DNA from: Ryuthela nishihirai
Taxonomy: Eukaryota > Arthropoda > Arachnida > Araneae > Heptathelidae
Length of the DNA: 64,000 bases
Assembly (NCBI GenBank): GCA_038380435.1
Contig: JAWZYU010000019.1
Span: 19,431,801-19,495,800, forward strand
Reading direction: 5' to 3'
The notes under the pieces are model-generated. The model saw only the letters and a program-made list of their open reading frames with translations. It was not told the DNA's origin and ran no database searches. The translations under genes were made by a program, and so were the position numbers. Position 1 is the stretch's first letter. Every line of letters starts with the position of its first letter. Shown here piece by piece: positions 32,883 through 44,223 of the stretch.

Positions 32883-34090
32883 CAGTCGCCGTTTTTAAAT
32901 TGCAACCCCCTTGGTTCGCAGCAAAGTACTGCATCTGCCTGTTCGGGTTCTGGGTACGAATCTTCACAAACATTGTTTGCTTTCTCCCTAGGAATGGCTT
33001 TCTTAAATATCGTTATCCATGGAATTGTTTTAGCTACATTTCTTGCTTTCTGGCTGATGGAGATATATATTATCTCCTTTTCAGTGTTTACCAACTAAAG
33101 ATCATTCACAAGAGTTGAATGTCAAGGCTCTACCTGATCAAAACCAATCTGCCCACACATTAAAAACATCAATAAGAACGCTTCACAAGTTCGGTATTAG
33201 ATCACAATGTTTTGCTCTGTATGATATACGACCCTAATATTCTCGTTATGTTAATCCTGGAAGGAGTTCTGACGAAGACATTTGGTTGTTGTGACGATAC
33301 TTTGCTTACCTGAACAACCGAAGGAATAAAAAACACATCTTTTCGTTCGGCGAGCCGAAGAAGTAGAAGATATTTCAGACCAACCACAACGTCAGGAAAA
33401 TATCATTCCTCCGCGGACTGGAGACTGAGATATCAAGATGGGTGAGGAATTATTACAGTCACGTTCAGTTGGAAAAAAAAACAAACTCATGGACGATGAG
33501 ATGGAAATAGAAGACAAAAAAATGTCAGTAATCTTGTCTCATCATTAGCATACAATGGATCCAGGTGTAAGTATTGGAAGATATCTGATGTATATTCCTC
33601 TTGTACCTCTTGAAGAATGATCGCATTCTGATGGAGAGAGCGTATGGTTTCTGAAACATCTTTACCAGGGGGTTGGGAGGGGGGTGAATATAGGTGGGAA
33701 AGGATGTGCAAAGTGCGAGCACTAGAAAAGTTAAAGGCAGACCGATCAGTGGATTTGAAGATAAGGTTCATTCAGGTGCGATGAAACGGCTCCTCAGAAA
33801 GGGAAGGGGTGAATACGAAGGAAGGAGGAAACTGTCTCATTGTTCTCTGACACACCTTGTCTCATTTAGAACAGTTTGGCACGCTTCGACGCTATTCTTG
33901 TGGAGGAAAGGGTGTGTAAGTTTCTTAGGTTCTTTTTCCGTAATTTCCTTTCAAGAGTGTTCCGTCTCCAGAATTGTTATCGACAAAATAGAGCAGGATA
34001 TAGGGAGATTTCTAATCTGAATCAATTTGTAAATGCTGTTTTGGATGAAATCTCTTTCAGTTTAGTCATGCAAGATGTCTCTCTGTAAAA
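32883..34090. other. Unassigned, several overlapping short ORFs
   Basis: Balanced base composition with ORFs on both strands (minus 32843-33094, 33202-33387, 33487-33771; plus 33694-34020). None shows a domain I recognise. The minus-strand readings have mixed, non-repeat-like composition, so decayed coding sequence of an unidentified gene or transposon is possible. Confidence 0.3.
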
Positions 34091-34091
34091 A

Positions 34092-34128
34092 AAAAATAAA
34101 TAAATACCCCCTCAAGCAGCTGCTTGCT
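34092..34128 (-). mobile_element. SINE-B 3' tail fragment
   Basis: Only the A-rich tail, ACCCCCTC and the CAAGCAGCTGCTTG palindrome remain. Confidence 0.8.
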
Positions 34129-34437
34129 CTCGGCAAAAAACTGGGGGAAAAAGAGTAAGGTTTTTGGATTTTATAAATTGAAGGATTTATTCCATAGAAG
34201 GTAATATATGGGGGCAGGGCCAGGTCTAGGGGGAGGGGTGACATCCCCTTTCTTTCAGTATGCTAGTTAAAGTAATAGAAGCAAATATTAATCAAACTTT
34301 TGTATATTTTATGGATTTTTTTCAAGAAAATTTTTAAAAACCTATAAAGATGGAGGGAGAAATTCTATACTCCAATGAAAATGCAGGCTCTTGCTTCCCC
34401 CTCACTTTTTTTCAGTCTCGATTGGATTCCCCCCATT

Positions 34438-34827
34438 GAGGGGCGGGGGTGACTCAGTTGGTAGCGCGCCAGGCTCGTAATCTGTAGTTCCCAGGTTCGA
34501 GTCCCAGCTGGGTCAGCGTTGAGATTTATCTCCGCAAAATTCCCCGCCCTGCCCACGGTCAGTAGGGGACACCGATGGGCTTGGAAAGGCCGCCGTCCGT
34601 CGGATGGGACGTTAAGCCGTGGCCCCGTGTGCGGGAGAGCCATACCCTGTGCACGTTAAAGAACACGCTGGATGGCCTTGACGGGAGGCTACCATTTGTC
34701 TCCCAACAGCTGTTCCAGTGGGTCCCCTCCCCCAACCTTCTCTGAGACTTCAGGGCCCATGTGACCTGGCCATTTAGCCCATAGTGTGCAAAAAAGTGCC
34801 GCTCAGAGGTAAAACAACCCAAACAAA
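34438..34827 (+). mobile_element. SINE-A, full length, with TSD
   Basis: Near-consensus copy. The TSD tccccccatt is at 34428-34437 and 34828-34837. Confidence 0.94.
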
Positions 34828-35250
34828 TCCCCCCATTTATGATTTTTTCTATATCCGGGCCTGCATGGGAGTATACGTTGCGTGAGGTGTCGATTGTGAT
34901 ACTGGCAATTAATCAAATCGTGATAATAAGAGGCTAACAATTTCTTATCATCATCAACACTAAGATTATATGCATTTTAATTTACATTCATCGTTAAAAT
35001 CTTTCTGATCACTCGCGAAAAATCCTATTCTTAATTATCATTATTAACTTTGTTATTAATGTGTAATTTTTTCTCACTAATGCTTAAAATATTTCTTTTC
35101 TGAAAACACTAAAAGAGAATTAAGATGTAGGGAATAGCAGTATTTCAATATTAAAAAAAATCGCTTAAAATGGAGGATAAAAATGTATCCCGGAGGGGGG
35201 TTCCAGTACATTCCGGTTGAGTTTTGTCGTTTGCCCACTTTCGCATGAAG

Positions 35251-35822
35251 TGTGGATTGGCTTAGTCCAGGGGTGGGCAAATAGCGGCCCGCGGGCCACA
35301 TTCGGCCCTCTAAGAGTTTTTTGTGGCCTGCCAAGACAGTCAGAAAAATCCTCCTTGAACCGAGATTTCCTTCCCGTGCGCGACCGAAGATTCGTCTCGT
35401 ATTTTCCACTAGGACGGCCACGTCAATACGCACGCGCAGTGTAGATACGAAAACAATTGCCCACCCCTGGCTTAGTCAATAGCGGCCCAGCTCCCAATTT
35501 GCAGTTCCCAAGTTTGAGCCCCAACTGTCCTAGTGGTGAGAATTATTCTCCGCTAATTCTCATTCTGCCCTCGGTGATAAAGGAGACACCAATGGATTTG
35601 GGAATTCTGCCGTCCGTCGTATGGGACATTAAGCCGTGGACAGTATGCAGGAGAACACTCTGCACACATGAACATGCTGCATGTCTTGACGATAGGTTTG
35701 CATGTTTCCAACATCTCTTAAGCGGATCCCTAGTTTTCTCTGAACCCTCGAGGCCTTCGTGACCTGGCCATTTAGCCCACTGTGTGCCCAAAAGCACCTC
35801 TCAGAGGTAAAACAAATCCAGC
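35251..35822 (+). mobile_element. SINE-A, old, box A split by a hAT MITE
   Basis: Head TGTGGATTGGCTTAGTC up to 35267. It resumes at 35470 with GCTTAGTCAATAGCGGCC, then box B and the body to GGTAAAACAAATCC. Between them is the MITE at 35268-35469. Confidence 0.87.
35268..35469. mobile_element. hAT-type MITE, 202 bp, with 8-bp TSD
   Basis: TIRs CAGGGGTGGGCAA and TTGCCCACCCCTG are perfect 13-bp inverses. The TSD gcttagtc (35260-35267 and 35470-35477) is exact. Subterminal GCGGCCCGCGGGCC is typical of hAT elements. No coding sequence. Confidence 0.95.
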
Positions 35823-36560
35823 TCTTCCCCATAATTGATTTTAGAATCGGAGAACCAGACTTTCTACGAGGGTTTGTATTTTCTATATTTCACAGCAGAC
35901 CAGTTCAAAAGCGAAACGAATTTGCTCTGACACTCTCATGCTGAGGTGATAAATGGACTAAACGAAAATAAATAGAAATAAAAAATAGATGACGGGTACA
36001 GAAGAGGAAGATGTGAAATGCAAGTGGAAAAAAATATCATGAGAAAAAAAGAGGATGAGACTTCAGGTGCAGATGTACAAAGCCCAGCTGTTGTTACACA
36101 GAGAGAAGATCAAGGGTATCCACATCGAAACCCAGAAGCCGGTTCTGAAATTATTATAACATATAATTCGAAAGTGAACGTGACTGGCTACATACAGTAC
36201 CCGTGTTAGCAGTGCCCAGAGAATAGGTAAACGTGCTGATCTGTAAAATAATGTCATGTGCATACTAAATGATTCGCTCAACACGCACTCCTGCTGCCTT
36301 GCTTACAAACGTGCATCCATTGGATTGAAGAAATGCCAACCATTTCCAGGAACGCTCACGTCGTTATGAATTTTGGTTTTCTTTTGCTTTGGCAGTAAAG
36401 CATTGTTTCTGTTGCTTGGTTAATCAGATTAGGAAGTGTTTGATAGTTTTTTTTAATTTAAAAGCCAATGAGTAAAGTTAGAGTGAAAGGGGGGGGGGAA
36501 ATAATAGTTTTTTTTACTAAAGAAATGCAAGAGCAATACAACCGTGTTTATCCGACATTG
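35823..36560. other. Unassigned intergenic DNA
   Basis: No gene or family seen. A G run lies near 36491. Confidence 0.5.
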
Positions 36561-36574
36561 TAAGGATTGAGAGG

Positions 36575-36952
36575 TTGGGTTGTTTTACCTCTGAGCGGCA
36601 CTTTTTTGCACACCATGGGCTAAATGGCCAGGTCACATGGAACCCGAAGGCTCAGAGAAGGTTGGGGGAGGGGACCCACTGGAACAGCTGTTGGGAGACA
36701 GATGGTAGCCTCCCGTCAAGGCCATCCAGCGTGTTCTTTAACGTGCACAGGGTATGGCTCTCCCACACACGGAGCCACGGCTTAACGTCCCATCCGACGG
36801 ACGGCGGCCTTTCCAAGCACATTGGAGTACACTACTGACCGTGGGTAGGGAGTTTTGCGGAGATAAGTCTCAACGCTGACCCAGTTGGGACTCGAACCTG
36901 GGAACTACAGATTACGAGCCTGGCACGCTACCGACTGAGCCACCCCCGCCCC
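36575..36952 (-). mobile_element. SINE-A, full length, with TSD
   Basis: Near-consensus copy with a short deletion in the GGGCAGGGCGGGG block. The TSD aaggattgagagg is at 36562-36574 and 36953-36965. Confidence 0.94.
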
Positions 36953-36965
36953 AAGGATTGAGAGG

Positions 36966-37297
36966 ATGATATTAAGAAGATAAGAGAAATGTCGTATTGA
37001 AATGCCAATTTTAACTTAAAATATAACGGGGTAGGAAAGTGTAAAAAACTTATCTTCTTCCTGGGCGTTATTCTTTATCAATTGAGCTAAAACGGTAACT
37101 GTTTAAGCGTCAATTATTGCAACACACCTATTTAAAAAAATTTTAAGTAAAAAAACATTATTTGAAAATACAAGGCAGCTGATTTTTTTAGTTCGTTTAA
37201 AAAAAGATCTGTTCTTTTTATTTTATAATCTTTTGTCCGTACATAGACATCCAACCTTCATATTTTCAGAAATAAAAATATTTTTCAAATGCATATG
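36966..37297. other. AT-rich unassigned DNA
   Basis: Nothing recognised. Confidence 0.5.
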
Positions 37298-37299
37298 TA

Positions 37300-37599
37300 C
37301 AGTCGCTCATATTATTTTGATACTAGATCGTGTGGACTCACTCACGGAAATATTGAGCGTCTCCAGTTACCGTTCACAGCAAACTGGAGCGTGTGCAGTA
37401 ACTGCACACGCTCCAGTTTGCTGTGAACGGTAACTGGAGCGTGTACAGTTGCTGTACACGCTCCAGATATTTTTCCTGAATTCTGTAATCACGTGACACG
37501 AAGGTTGCCAGATCACTGATTTATAAAAAAATCGATGTCAGATATTTTTTCTGAATTCTGTAATCAACCATAGTGTTCGGATACTTTTTTGAGCGACTG
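37300..37599. mobile_element. Tc1-type MITE with a very long perfect hairpin (300 bp)
   Basis: Left end CAGTCGCTCATATTATTTTG (decayed inner part) and right end TTTTTTGAGCGACTG, with TA target duplications at 37298-37299 and 37600-37601. Positions 37363-37399 and 37401-37437 are perfect 37-nt inverse arms around a single A. A second hairpin follows (37436-37448 and 37452-37464, 3-nt loop). The right part carries CACGTGACACGAAGG, as in the MITE at 13329. It is one unit of the element at 30076-31042. Confidence 0.92.
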
Positions 37600-37601
37600 T
37601 A

Positions 37602-37995
37602 CTAATGTAATACTACTATTCTCATTTTTTGAATCTTCCTGATTTCACCGTTAAAAGGTACAAAATTTGGAAAATCGCAAAAATTTTGAGATTGCAAAAA
37701 GAATATTTACGTTATAAATTTGATATTAATTTGTAGAGCGTGCTCAGAGGATCTGCATTGGCAACTGCAATTAAAGTCGTCTACCGGGGAGGGTGGAGGA
37801 AATGTTTTCGCTTAATACAAACTGATATTTTTTTGGGAAGGTGTTAAAAATATTTAGAATTGCATTTTGCGAACCTTTAACTAGTTTTAATTTATACGGA
37901 TGGAAGGTATTAAAATCAGAAAATGAAAGAACTTTGTTTAAACCAAAGCCATTCTATATTCGCCAGAGGCGATTCGATTGTTTGGAGCAATTGTT
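37602..37995. other. AT-rich unassigned DNA
   Basis: Flanks the LINE relic. No recognised motif. Confidence 0.45.
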
Positions 37996-37997
37996 TT

Positions 37998-39230
37998 ATT
38001 TATCATCCTCATCCTCAAGCAGCCATGGGCCACAGAGGTCCAATCAGATTGTGCAATTTAGTTCTCCAAACATATCTGTTCTGAGCTACATCTTTACATC
38101 TGGCCATGGTACATCAATTCTAATAAGGTCCTGTTTGACATTGTCTGTCAAACAGGACCGCATCCTAGGTCTCCTCCTCTTTCTGAGGCCTTTAGGCACA
38201 CTCTTCATAACCTTATTCGCCAAACTATAATTATCCATACGGGCAACATGGCCAAACCAACGGAGTCTTTGTCTGCACAATAAATAAATAAAAAAATACC
38301 CCCTCAAGCAGCTGCTTGCCACAGAGGTCTGACAGGAGCCTGCCAGTTTATATGCCATAGAAGAAGGTCTGAGATTCTGCTCAAATTAGGTTGCCGAATC
38401 CTTGCCCAAGATACTATGTAAGCATCTGGAAACAAAAGCATCTAGTTTCTGTTATCTTGTTTACAAAGTGTCCAAGTTTCACTACCATAACTAACCCTAG
38501 AAAGAACCAAACTATTATACAGTCTAATTTTAGTCTTTAGGTGTATACGCCTATTTCTCCACACTCTCCATAGATTCTTAAAAGTCCCGGCAGCAATCCC
38601 TATTCGTCTTTTAATATCATGCCGCACATCACCAGTATCTTTTACATATCTCCCAAGATAATTAAACTGTGACACCTGCTCAAGACTGCAACCATTCAGA
38701 TTAACTGAATCACAGCCTGCCTGACCAATTTTCATCACTTTAGTTTTCTCTCTGTTTATAACCAAACCTACTCTACTACCAGTCTCATCAACAGCTCAAA
38801 TGAAAGAGTTCATCTCATCAACATCATTTACCAAAAGGGCTAAATCATCAGCATAATCTAAATCAGAAATTTTCAGATCTCCAGACCACTTAAGGCTAAA
38901 AACTTTCCCTTGCAGAGAATTTCGCATAACATAATCAATAACCAAACTAAAAGGCCACCCTTGTCGAACATCAAAAGCAATTACCAACTCTCACACACGA
39001 TTCACTGTTATTATAGAAAGCTTTCATTACGTTAACTAACTTTTCTGATATTGTCATATGATGTCACAATCAACCACAAATTATGACGATCAACAGAGTC
39101 AAAAGCCATTTTCTAATCGACAAAGCTAGTAACCAAAAGTTTCTGAAACTCTAAATATTTCTCAAGAATCTAAGTGAAAAAATCTGATCTATACATCCCC
39201 TGCCACTTCTGAATCTTACGAACATTATTT
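37998..39230 (-). pseudogene. RTE-like LINE, RT palm to 3' end, split by SINE-B
   Basis: The most complete copy of this LINE. Minus strand, downward: MAFDSVDRHNLW (RT motif A region with a stop before it, about 39100), VRQGWPFSLVIDYVM (about 38960), DLDYADDLALLV with the catalytic YADD intact (about 38855), VINREKTKVM, GSETWTLCK (about 38470), then after the SINE-B RLRWFGHVARM and the GGTCC-TGG 3' end with a TCATCCTCATCCTC run at about 37998. Stops and frameshifts make it a pseudogene. An internal inverted duplication of CAATTC..GGTCCTGTTTGACA occurs near 38125-38160. The endonuclease half is not seen. Confidence 0.88.
38281..38375 (-). mobile_element. SINE-B, 5'-truncated, nested in the RTE-like LINE
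   Basis: AAATAAATA tail, CAAGCAGCTGCTTG and the GACAGGAGCCTGCCAG block. It interrupts the LINE just after the RLRWFGH codons. Confidence 0.88.
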
Positions 39231-39447
39231 TTTTACTATACGATAGTTCATAGTGTTATGAAACATTACATGTAATGCTATTTTTATAACATATTACCTT
39301 TCAACTGTAAATGATAATTGAGTGAGAATCCTGTAATGGGACCTTCTACTGCGAATGTACCAAAAATTTATATTTATGATTTTTGAGGTCCACAGCGAAA
39401 TGTGAGGTCCACAGGATTAAAAATAACTGAGATGCAGAGCGTTAGAG

Positions 39448-39832
39448 TTAGTTGGGTTCTTTTACCTCTGAGCGCCTCTTTTTTTGCACACAATGAGCTA
39501 AATGGCCAGGTCACAAAGATACCAAGGACTCAGAAATGGTTGGGCGAAGGGGATACAACGTACCGCTGTTATGGGGACAGATGGTAGCCTTCCGTTAATG
39601 CTATCCAATGTTCTTTAACGTGCACAGGCTATAGCTCTTCTTCACACGGCGCCACGGCTTAGCTACCATTCGATGGACGGCGGTCTTACTAAAACCATCG
39701 GTATCCCTACTGACCTAGGACGAGTCGGAAAGTTTTGTGGAGATATTCTCAATGCTTGCCCAACTGGGACTTGAACCTGAGGACTGCAGATTACGAGTCT
39801 GGCGCGCTACCGACTGAGCCAGCCTCGCCGCT
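39448..39832 (-). mobile_element. SINE-A, diverged, with TSD
   Basis: Full length with many substitutions. The TSD cgttagag is at 39440-39447 and 39833-39840. Confidence 0.9.
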
Positions 39833-39980
39833 CGTTAGAGGGAGAGAATGCTCAGAGGACAGAATAAACATTTTAGTGATTTGATGTTTAACGATTAGTG
39901 AATAAAAGTTTCATTCTGATTTTCCTTTGCAACTTCGTGAAGATCTCAGAAGTCTGCTGCTTTGTCAGGAAGAAATGATT

Positions 39981-40156
39981 AAAAAAAATACCCCCTCAAG
40001 CAGCTGCTTGCCACAGAGGTCTGACAGGAGCCTGTCAGTTTATATGCCATAGTAGAAGGATCTGAGAGGATGGCAGGACCTCAGCAGAAAAACGACACAC
40101 ACATCCATGCCTTAACCCGGGGCTCGAACCCAGGTCCCTTGGATCAGTAGCCAAGG
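39981..40156 (-). mobile_element. SINE-B, head-truncated
   Basis: A-rich tail through box B (GGGGCTCGAACCCAGG) to GATCAGTAGCCAAGGG. Box A is missing. Confidence 0.9.
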
Positions 40157-40332
40157 GAATAAACTGACAAAACCGGTTGAATATATGAAGAAGGCTCGTG
40201 GTTTTATTCCTTGACAGTAGTCCGCAGATTACCTTCAGTGCTGGAGACCTTTGTGAAAGGAGTTTCTGAATGGGAAGAGTGCTGTAATATAATGGCGGCG
40301 GGTGTTGCTTCTTTCAGTCGAGAAGTTCAAAA

Positions 40333-40505
40333 ATTAGGAAGACAAGATTTGGTTATGGAATATTTGACGTGATATTAGGAAGGCAAGACTGGAGTAAGGA
40401 ATATTTCACGTGAAATTTGCCTAAACGGCAACATTGGAGTATGTAATATTTGAACTGAAATTAGGAAGGCAACACTGGAATATGGAATATTTGACATGAA
40501 CATAA
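40333..40505. repeat. Minisatellite, about 42 bp x 4
   Basis: ATTAGGAAGGCAA..TGGAATATTTGAC-type units begin near 40333, 40374, 40417 and 40461, moderately diverged. Confidence 0.8.
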
Positions 40506-41440
40506 CGCAAAAATAAATTATTTGGATTGAAAACGAACCAAACCGCTTTCCCGTCGCACAAAAGCATAATTTTTTTCGAAATTTAGAGGAAAAAAAAAAA
40601 ACTTTTAACAGAGAGAAAAGTTTAAAAAAAAGGTAAAAAATGAAAGAAGAGAAATAAAAGGAAAAAAAAAAAGAAATGAAGTATCGCGACGCAGTCGACG
40701 AGGGGGCGGACTAAGAATGTCTGTAGCGGAAAAGAAAATAAACACATAAAAGAGAGGGTAGACGAAAGAAGAGGGAACACAAGAGAGAAAAAAGGAAATG
40801 AAAAAATCGGAACATTCTAGGAAAATTAATTGAAAATCAATGGTCCTATAAAATGGAAGCCATCCGGAGTGGGCGTGGTAGAAAGGAGAGAACTGTAAAA
40901 CCAGAGAAACTTTAATGCATTTCTGAAGTTTCATTTCTTTTAGGTGTGCTTGGATATATCTAACCCTCCACTCTCTTCCCCCCATTCCCCCCCCATTCCC
41001 CCAACTTTCTGTTGTTGCTTTTTTGCGGTATTCCAAATCACGAGCCAAAAGATTAACGCTTCGAAAGTAACTGACGGGGTAAAGAGAAAAAGTGAAACAG
41101 AGGAAGAAAAATAACCAGAAGAGAAATTTCGACTTAGTTTTCTACAGTTATTTATTATTTGCTTAGCATTCTGAGGGATCGCAGTCTTATTTGTCACTGA
41201 TAATGTGGGTGTGTGTTTGCTAATGGGGCACCATAATTAAGTAATTTATAGTGTTCGTAACAGCCTAGGTTGCAAAAGTGAAATGGGATCTCTGCCAGTT
41301 TCTAAATAAGCGTGATAAACTCTTCGAAGTGTAATTGGTCACTTAGAACATCTTTGACTAAGTAGACGCTTGTGAAGAAAAATAGCAAAAGCATTATAAG
41401 GTCACCGATTTTTTAACCCGAAATTAGTTTACGATACTGA
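40506..41440. other. Purine-rich strand, unassigned
   Basis: About 40585-40870 is strongly A/G-rich on the plus strand. The long minus ORF at 40605-41048 is Phe/Ser/Leu-rich, a by-product of that bias. No gene called. Confidence 0.55.
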
Positions 41441-41447
41441 TACAAGC

Positions 41448-42311
41448 GGCCTAAGAGAAAATGTTTTTTGTCTAGAAGGAAATGGTTTAGTCCAAGAGAA
41501 AATCATTAGGCCTAACAGAAAATGATTTTTGTCTAAGGAAAAAATTATTTTATCTAAGAGAAAATGATTTTGTCAAAGAAAATATTATTTTGTGTAAGGG
41601 AAATTGATTTTGTCTAAGAGAAAATGATTTTGCCTATGGTAAAGTTATTAGGTCTAAGGTAAATTAACGTCTCAATCAAAGTGTGATCTTACACAGTTTT
41701 TGTCGAGTTTTGGCGAAAATTCTTATGAAGTATGAGACCATTTCTTATAACGTTCTACCTTCAAGAACTGTAAATATTGAGAATCTAGAAATTTGGTTGA
41801 GTACTTCAGTCACATTTTTCAATACCAAGGAGTTTCTCATGTAATTTCCCATTAGCACATGCGCGTTAATCACTAACTGATTTTACGAGTAGATTTAGAA
41901 ATTCTTCTAGTAATCTTCATTAAAATTTAACAAATGATCACCACTAACGTTGCGTTTGGTTGTGAAATACGTAAAAAGTAATTGTTCCAATTTCAATTAT
42001 GTATAAATATGAAAAAATATTTGTTTTTAATTACAACAAAGTTTCCATCCAGTGAACTTTCTTAAAATATAACATATCAATCAACTTTTATCGATCCTTC
42101 GTAGACCTGATTCTTTCTTTTTACGCTTGATGGAAAAAAAATTCTAAGATCTTCTTACATCTAATGATGAAAGGAACTTACCTGTTCCTCTTACATCTAA
42201 TCATTTTTTTACGTCTAATTATTTACTCTTAATCATAATCTCTTTCTCATAGACAAAGTGATTTTCTCTTAAAATCACTTTCTCTTAGGTCTAATAATTT
42301 TATCTTAGGCC
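41448..42311. mobile_element. Foldback-like element with subrepeated inverted ends
   Basis: The left end GGCCTAAG (41448-41455) is the inverse of the right end CTTAGGCC (42304-42311). Inside each end is an array of about 20-25 bp units, CTAAGAGAAAATGATTTTGT-like on the left (41448-41680) and its inverse on the right (42150-42311). The middle 41680-42140 is unrelated and non-coding. This is the architecture of foldback-type transposons. Superfamily unknown. Confidence 0.6.
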
Positions 42312-42391
42312 TGTGTGTCATGATTCTGCAGGATTGTTAAAGGCTGTGTGTCATGATTATGTAGGAGCGGGTGTATTTATGTAGGAGCAGC

Positions 42392-42634
42392 ACCATAGGA
42401 TGGGTTTGAAAAGGCCACCTCCTTCATATGAGACGTAAAGCCGTGGCTTCATGTTCAGCAGAGTCATACTCTGAGCACGTTAAAGAACATTATAGGTGGC
42501 AATGAGAGGAGGCTTCCATCTTCCTCCTAACAACTGTGCAGTGGATCCCCATTCCCCAACCTTCTCTGGTACTTGTGGCCTGGCCATTAGCCCATTGTGT
42601 GCAAAAAAGTGCCACTTAGAGTTAAAACAACCCA
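42392..42634 (+). mobile_element. SINE-A, 5'-truncated
   Basis: Begins at the GATGGGTTTG block and runs to GTTAAAACAACCCAATTC. Confidence 0.87.
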
Positions 42635-43026
42635 ATTCATAATTCTTCTGGAGTAGAGAAAGGCGAGACATTGTATCATGGGCTGATTCATAAATTCCTT
42701 AAGAAAATTGAGGATCTTTAAATTTGTATTATGATGCAGTAAATCAAGCTTTGAGCTATATATATTTTTTTAAGTACAAAAAAATTGACAATTAGTAGAA
42801 AGTTTTCAGGAAATAAAGTAATTTTTACAAATTCAAATTGGCAGCAGTAAGGTAAACTCATCTAAAGAGAGCAAATAAGTCTTGGCGAAAAATCAATGGG
42901 GCACTTAAATCATTCTAATTATTTATTCCTAAGCAGAAGTTCGGAAAAATTCCTATTCGTTATAAAATTTACTGTTTTTCTAGTAATCAGTAACTATTAT
43001 TTTCATAAAACACTCGTGATCGAAGG

Positions 43027-43314
43027 AGCGGGGATGGCTGTCTTGGTAGCGAAAAATTACCACCCTGTCTACGGTCAGTATGGGATACTGATGGGCTTGG
43101 AAATGTAGCCGTCCGTCGGATGGGACGCTAAGCCGTGACCCGTGTGCACGTTAAAGAACACGCTGGATGGCCTTGACAGGAAACTACCACCTGTCTCCCA
43201 ACAGCTGTCTGCTCCCCTCCCCTAACTTTTTCTGAGCCCTCTGGGTCCTTGTGACATGTTCATTTAGTCCAATGTGTACAAAAAATTTCCGCTCAGAGGT
43301 AAAACAACCCAACT
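43027..43314 (+). mobile_element. SINE-A with internal deletion of the tRNA-like region
   Basis: Head GAGCGGGGATGGCTGTCTTG joins directly to ACCACCCTGTCTACGGTC, so most of the anticodon region and box B are lost. Imperfect TSD tgatcgaagg / tgatcaaagg around it. Confidence 0.87.
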
Positions 43315-43820
43315 CATGATCAAAGGGGTGGATCTATCCCCTCTTACCTCACTTGGGATAAAGAGAACTCACACAAAACTAAACAAAAAAATACGATTTC
43401 GAAGAAGATTTTCTCAAATACGAATTTGAATTCACTTATTCAGTTATCTACGCAAAGAGCAATGGACTTGATTTAATAAACAAAAACCGTACGATATTTA
43501 ATGAGTCATCCTCTGTTCTCCCTAAACGAGGTCAATGATGATAAATCGACCTTTCCTGCGACTATCTCTTTTTTACTGCACAATGAGTTAAGCAACAAGG
43601 ACCTTAGCCTCGTAATTCAGTTATACGCAAGACAAATGTTACGACAAAGAGAAACAACCAGCAAAACCACCCACAGTGTTTCTTTAACGTAGCCGTTTTT
43701 TGGCTCCCTTGCACATACAGTGATTAAATTTACCATCAAATGCAGTAACTGGGGACTCTTTCAAACTCAATGACATCCATTATCTCACAATACTAAGAAG
43801 AGAAAAATTAAAAGCTGACA
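43315..43820. other. Unassigned DNA
   Basis: No recognised feature. Confidence 0.5.
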
Positions 43821-43832
43821 CAATTAGACCGA

Positions 43833-44211
43833 GTTGGGTTGGGTTGTTTTACCTCTGAGTGACACTTTTTTGCACACCATGGGCTAAATGGCCAGGTCAC
43901 ATGGACTCCGAAGGCTCAGAGAAGGTTGGGGGAGGGGACCCACTGGAACAGCTGTTGGGAGACAGATGGCAGCCTCCCGTCAAGGCCATCCAGGGTGTTC
44001 TTTAATGTGCACAGGGTATGGCTCTCCCGCACACGGGGCCACGGCTTAAGGTCCCATCCGACGGACGGAGGCCTTTCCAAGCCCATCGGTGTCCCCTACT
44101 GACCGTGGGCAGGGCGGGGAATTTTGCGGAGATAAATCTCAACGCTGACCCAGCTGGGAATTCAGGCTGACGAACCTGGGAACTACAGATTACGAGCCTG
44201 GCGCGCTACCG
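43833..44211 (-). mobile_element. SINE-A, 5'-truncated in box A, with TSD
   Basis: Near-consensus but ends at GCGCGCTACC, so box A is cut. A short insertion near 44160 duplicates CCTGGGAA-like sequence. The TSD caattagaccga is at 43821-43832 and 44212-44223, so it was truncated at insertion. Confidence 0.92.
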
Positions 44212-44223
44212 CAATTAGACCGA

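Noticed and set aside
40605..41048. 147-codon ORF rich in Phe, Ser and Leu
   Set aside because: Product of a strong purine bias on the opposite strand; no domain and no homologous pattern.
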